Positions 15,462 through 17,599 of a DNA stretch of 17,599 nt are shown here, one piece after another. The stretch lies in contig HF972685.1 in NCBI GenBank assembly GCA_000432995.1, positions 9,199-26,797 of the forward strand. Reading direction: 5' to 3'. Below the pieces are notes generated by a model. That model had not been told where the DNA came from. It saw only the letters and a list, made by a program, of their open reading frames with translations, and made no database searches. The translations under genes and the position numbers were made by a program. The DNA is from Clostridium sp. CAG:1013 (GTDB taxonomy: Bacteria > Bacillota > Clostridia > Oscillospirales > Acutalibacteraceae). How positions within the stretch are numbered: the first letter of the stretch is position 1; every line of letters starts with the position of its first letter.

Positions 15462-17065
15462 TTCCCTTCCTCTAAAGAAAGAAGCAGTCCCTGGGCCACT
15501 TCCTGGAACACTCGGGCCGTGGCTCCCCCATCCTCCGTGGCGGATTCCTTCAGCACAGTCACGCAGTACCGGGGACCGTTTTCATCGCAGACAAACCCAC
15601 AGTACCAGAAGTGGAGCAATTCCTCCTCCCCCTCATACACACCGGTCTGGGCCGTGCCCGTCTTGATGCCCACCACCCCTTCCTCCGGAGCACCGGGACG
15701 GGCGGTCCCCTCCTCCGCCGTGGCGATAAGGGCCTTTTGCAATGTTTTGGCAGTGGTGGTTTTCATTACCCGCATGGTCTGGCTGGCAGAAGACTCCACC
15801 TCTGTCACCTCTAAATTCTCATCCACCAAGCCCTGAATCAGCTTTGGTGAGGTGTAGGTGCCCCCACTGGCAATGGTATTCATCATGGCGCAAAGCTGCA
15901 AGGGCGTTGTGGTGAGTTCTCCCTGCCCGAAGGAAAAGTTGGCCAGCGCCCGGGCATTGCTCAGATCTTCCAAAGTGGGCAAATCCCCGGAAGCGCTCCA
16001 CAATCCCCGCCCGAATTCCTCCGCCTGGCCGAATCCCAAGTTGTAGGCCATGGACAGCACTTTCTGCCCGCCCAACACCCGGGCCGCGCTGATAAAGTAA
16101 CAGTTGCAGGATTTCGCCAGAGCTCCTTCCAGATCCAGCTCCCCGTGGGCGGTATTGTCAATGCAGTGGAATTGCAATCCTCCTGCGTTGAGAGACCCCA
16201 CACAGGTGAACGTCGTGTCCTGCAAACCCTCCTCCAAAAGGGCCGCAGCAGTCACCAGCTTGAACACGGATCCCGGAGCGTAAGCAGAAAAGGCCCGGTT
16301 CACCAGAGGGGAATCCTCCTGCTGGGCGGCGTCTCCCAGATCCAGAGGATCGAAATCCGGAACGCTGGCCACTGCCCGGATCTCACAGCCCGGCACCTCG
16401 GTGACCACCACCGCCCCCTGATCCAGCTCCTGAGCCGCGTCCTGGACCAGCTGCTGGATTTGGCTGTCCAAGGTGAGCACCACCCCGCCCTTGGCTTCCT
16501 TCAAGGTGTTCACCACCTGGGGCTCTTCCCCGGCGATGGCTCTTCCCACCGCGTCCACCCGATAGGTGGCGGACACTTCTCCTTCATAGAGTTCCAACAC
16601 GTCGTTCATGGCAAGCTCAATACCTGCGGCGCCGCTGCCCAAACTGTCCAGATAGCCGATGATGTGGGGCGCCAGCTGATCCTCGGAATATCTCTGGGGC
16701 ACCTGGAACACATCGATACAGGAACCCTCCACAGGAGCATCCAAGGTCAGCTGGAAGGGCCTGCCGTTTTCCAAAGCCACCGCCAGCTGATCCCGATATT
16801 GCCCCTGGGTGGCGGTCTCCAAAGCGCCAATGGCTTCAATGGTGGGAGCAACCGCCGCCACGTATTCCGTCTCCCCGCCCACCAGGGGCACAAGATCACA
16901 GTCGTAAATGGTGCCCCGCACCTGAGCGATATCCAAGCGGTACAAACTTTGGGCCCCTGCGGCCGTCACATATTCCTCTCCGTGGACCGCCCGAAAAATG
17001 GACACACAGGCAGCAACCAGCAGTACCATCAAGACCACCGCCACACCGTACACTTTTTTCTTCAT
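15458..17065 (-). CDS. Penicillin-binding protein, transpeptidase (class B type)
   Basis: 535 residues from ATG 17065. A single hydrophobic segment (5-24) follows MKKK, then a short N-terminal region with RGTIYDCDLVPL (50-61) and a PBP2-like stretch HIIGYLDSLGSGAAGIE. The transpeptidase domain has SVFK (266-269, active Ser266), SCN (319-321) and KTGT (468-471), all intact. It cross-links peptidoglycan outside the membrane. It is smaller than SpoVD or PBP2x, with no PASTA domains. A frame start at 17122 lies right after a T-rich terminator hairpin and has no ribosome binding site; GGAAAGGAG at 17079-17087 serves ATG 17065, though 13 bases is long. VAAC at 17-20 resembles a lipobox, but a plain membrane anchor is more likely. 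Which wall process it serves cannot be told. Confidence 0.9.
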   Translation of the reverse strand: MKKKVYGVAVVLMVLLVAACVSIFRAVHGEEYVTAAGAQSLYRLDIAQVRGTIYDCDLVPLVGGETEYVAAVAPTIEAIGALETATQGQYRDQLAVALENGRPFQLTLDAPVEGSCIDVFQVPQRYSEDQLAPHIIGYLDSLGSGAAGIELAMNDVLELYEGEVSATYRVDAVGRAIAGEEPQVVNTLKEAKGGVVLTLDSQIQQLVQDAAQELDQGAVVVTEVPGCEIRAVASVPDFDPLDLGDAAQQEDSPLVNRAFSAYAPGSVFKLVTAAALLEEGLQDTTFTCVGSLNAGGLQFHCIDNTAHGELDLEGALAKSCNCYFISAARVLGGQKVLSMAYNLGFGQAEEFGRGLWSASGDLPTLEDLSNARALANFSFGQGELTTTPLQLCAMMNTIASGGTYTSPKLIQGLVDENLEVTEVESSASQTMRVMKTTTAKTLQKALIATAEEGTARPGAPEEGVVGIKTGTAQTGVYEGEEELLHFWYCGFVCDENGPRYCVTVLKESATEDGGATARVFQEVAQGLLLSLEEGN

Positions 17066-17125
17066 AGGCAGAAACCGACTCCTTTCCTTGTACTCAGTAT
17101 GGAAAGAACCATGCTTTTTCATGCG

Positions 17126-17168
17126 AAAAAAAAACGGGATTTCTCAGGTCAACCTATTTTCTCCCGTT
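17126..17168 (-). terminator. Terminator-like hairpin in the 5' leader of the penicillin-binding protein
   Basis: On the minus strand AACGGGA (complement of 17162-17168) pairs with TCCCGTT (complement of 17133-17139), with an inner AGGT/ACCT stem at 17146-17155, followed by a run of nine T in total (17126-17134). This reads as an intrinsic terminator upstream of the coding start, facing into the gene. No minus-strand gene precedes it in the window. Confidence 0.65.
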
Positions 17169-17234
17169 GCGGCATAAAGCATCCTCTTTGGGAAATACTG
17201 TTTTTGACACTTTTTCGCGAAAGGAGAATGGGCC

Positions 17235-17588
17235 GTGAAGTGGAAATACGCTCTCACGGGAGCCTTGGCAGGCATGGCTAACGGGTTGTTTGGCTCGGGA
17301 GGCGGACTGTTCCTGGTACCTCTGCTGACCCGGTGGGCCAAGCTCCCCCAGCGAAAAGCCTTTGCCACCTCTGTGGCGGTGATCCTTCCCCTGTCTTTGG
17401 TATCGGCAGGGGTGTATTGGTTCAAGGGCGGACTGGATCTTTCCGGAGCATGGCCCTACCTGCTGGGCGGCGCCTTAGGCGGCATCCTTTCCGGACGGCT
17501 GTTCCAGAGGGTGCCTCTCACCTTTCTCCGCCGGGCCTTCGGGGCGTTGATCCTCTATGGCGGAGTGCGGGCGGTGCTTGCTCTGTGA
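17235..17588 (+). CDS. Half-size TSUP (TauE/SafE-type) membrane transporter
   Basis: 117 residues. It contains one TSUP/DUF81 repeat: GALAGMANGLFGSGGGLFLVP (split here as GALAGMANGLFGSGGG then LFLVPLL) is the family signature, followed by KAFATSVAVILPLSLVSAG, a GGALGGILSGRLF segment and a last helix from LRRAFGALILYGG. Full TSUP proteins have two such repeats in about 250 residues, so this is half a transporter. Members export sulfite, sulfoacetate or related organic anions; the substrate is unknown here. GTG at 17235 is eight bases after AAAGGAG (17220-17226). It is divergent from the penicillin-binding protein gene. A second frame begins at its stop (GTGA overlap), consistent with a two-gene transporter. 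Confidence 0.85.
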   Translation: MKWKYALTGALAGMANGLFGSGGGLFLVPLLTRWAKLPQRKAFATSVAVILPLSLVSAGVYWFKGGLDLSGAWPYLLGGALGGILSGRLFQRVPLTFLRRAFGALILYGGVRAVLAL

Positions 17589-17599
17589 ACTGGCTGATT
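17585..17599 (+). CDS. Start of a probable second TSUP half (cut by window end)
   Basis: GTG at 17585 overlaps the preceding TGA as GTGA and opens a frame reading M-N-W-L-I to the window edge. Paired half-size TSUP genes with such overlaps are known in clostridia. Only five codons are visible, so this rests on the overlap and on the incompleteness of the upstream protein. Confidence 0.4.

Noticed and set aside
17203..17210. TTGACA-like hexamer before the TSUP gene on the + strand
   Set aside because: It lies about 30 bases before the start codon and has no -10 box between it and the ribosome binding site.

Overview
The window looks like a chromosomal segment of a GC-rich anaerobic Firmicute, probably an Oscillospiraceae-type gut clostridium related to Flavonifractor, Oscillibacter or Pseudoflavonifractor. 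This placement is inferred from the G+C-rich codon usage, strong AGGAGG-type ribosome binding sites, a T-box leader, a DivIVA-domain protein, an RNase M5-like Toprim protein, and the style of the protein families. No 16S rRNA or tRNA gene is present to confirm it. I see no prophage, insertion sequence with a transposase, CRISPR array or toxin cluster. The content is mostly housekeeping, with one unexplained intergenic element.

Layout. Positions 2-3911 (+) hold a sugar-utilisation group: the C-terminal part of a GH38 alpha-mannosidase, a ROK sugar kinase and a ROK/NagC-type repressor. The group ends at a perfect 12-bp bidirectional terminator (3925-3956). From 3962 to 10179 (-) runs a tightly packed seven-gene set, read as apt-like phosphoribosyltransferase, comEC-like, holA, RNase M5-like, DivIVA-domain, GNAT, CBS-domain. 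Nearly every junction overlaps or abuts. Upstream of it lies a GC-rich, hairpin-rich noncoding stretch (about 10206-10490). Further upstream on the same strand are a HIT hydrolase and alaS. Before those come an M42 aminopeptidase and a second GNAT. These two genes follow a complete T-box leader (15164-15426) that is driven by a consensus sigma-A promoter (15433-15461). Next is a penicillin-binding transpeptidase (15458-17065, -) with a terminator-like hairpin in its presumed 5' leader. At the right edge a divergent (+) pair begins: a half-size TSUP/TauE-SafE transporter and the first five codons of what is probably its partner.

How it fits together. The left group would trim mannose from host or dietary glycans, phosphorylate the sugar and repress itself. 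The T-box probably reads uncharged tRNA-Ala (specifier GCC, discriminator-matching UGGU). It controls a GNAT plus aminopeptidase and, by read-through, possibly alaS, which has almost no leader of its own. The seven-gene operon mixes replication (holA), 5S rRNA maturation, purine salvage and a ComEC-like membrane channel whose C-terminal metallo-beta-lactamase domain has lost its metal motif.

Most worth checking: the structured element at 10206-10490, the T-box architecture, the HEPN-like Rx4H motif in the CBS protein, and the degenerate ComEC domain. None of these proves a new system.
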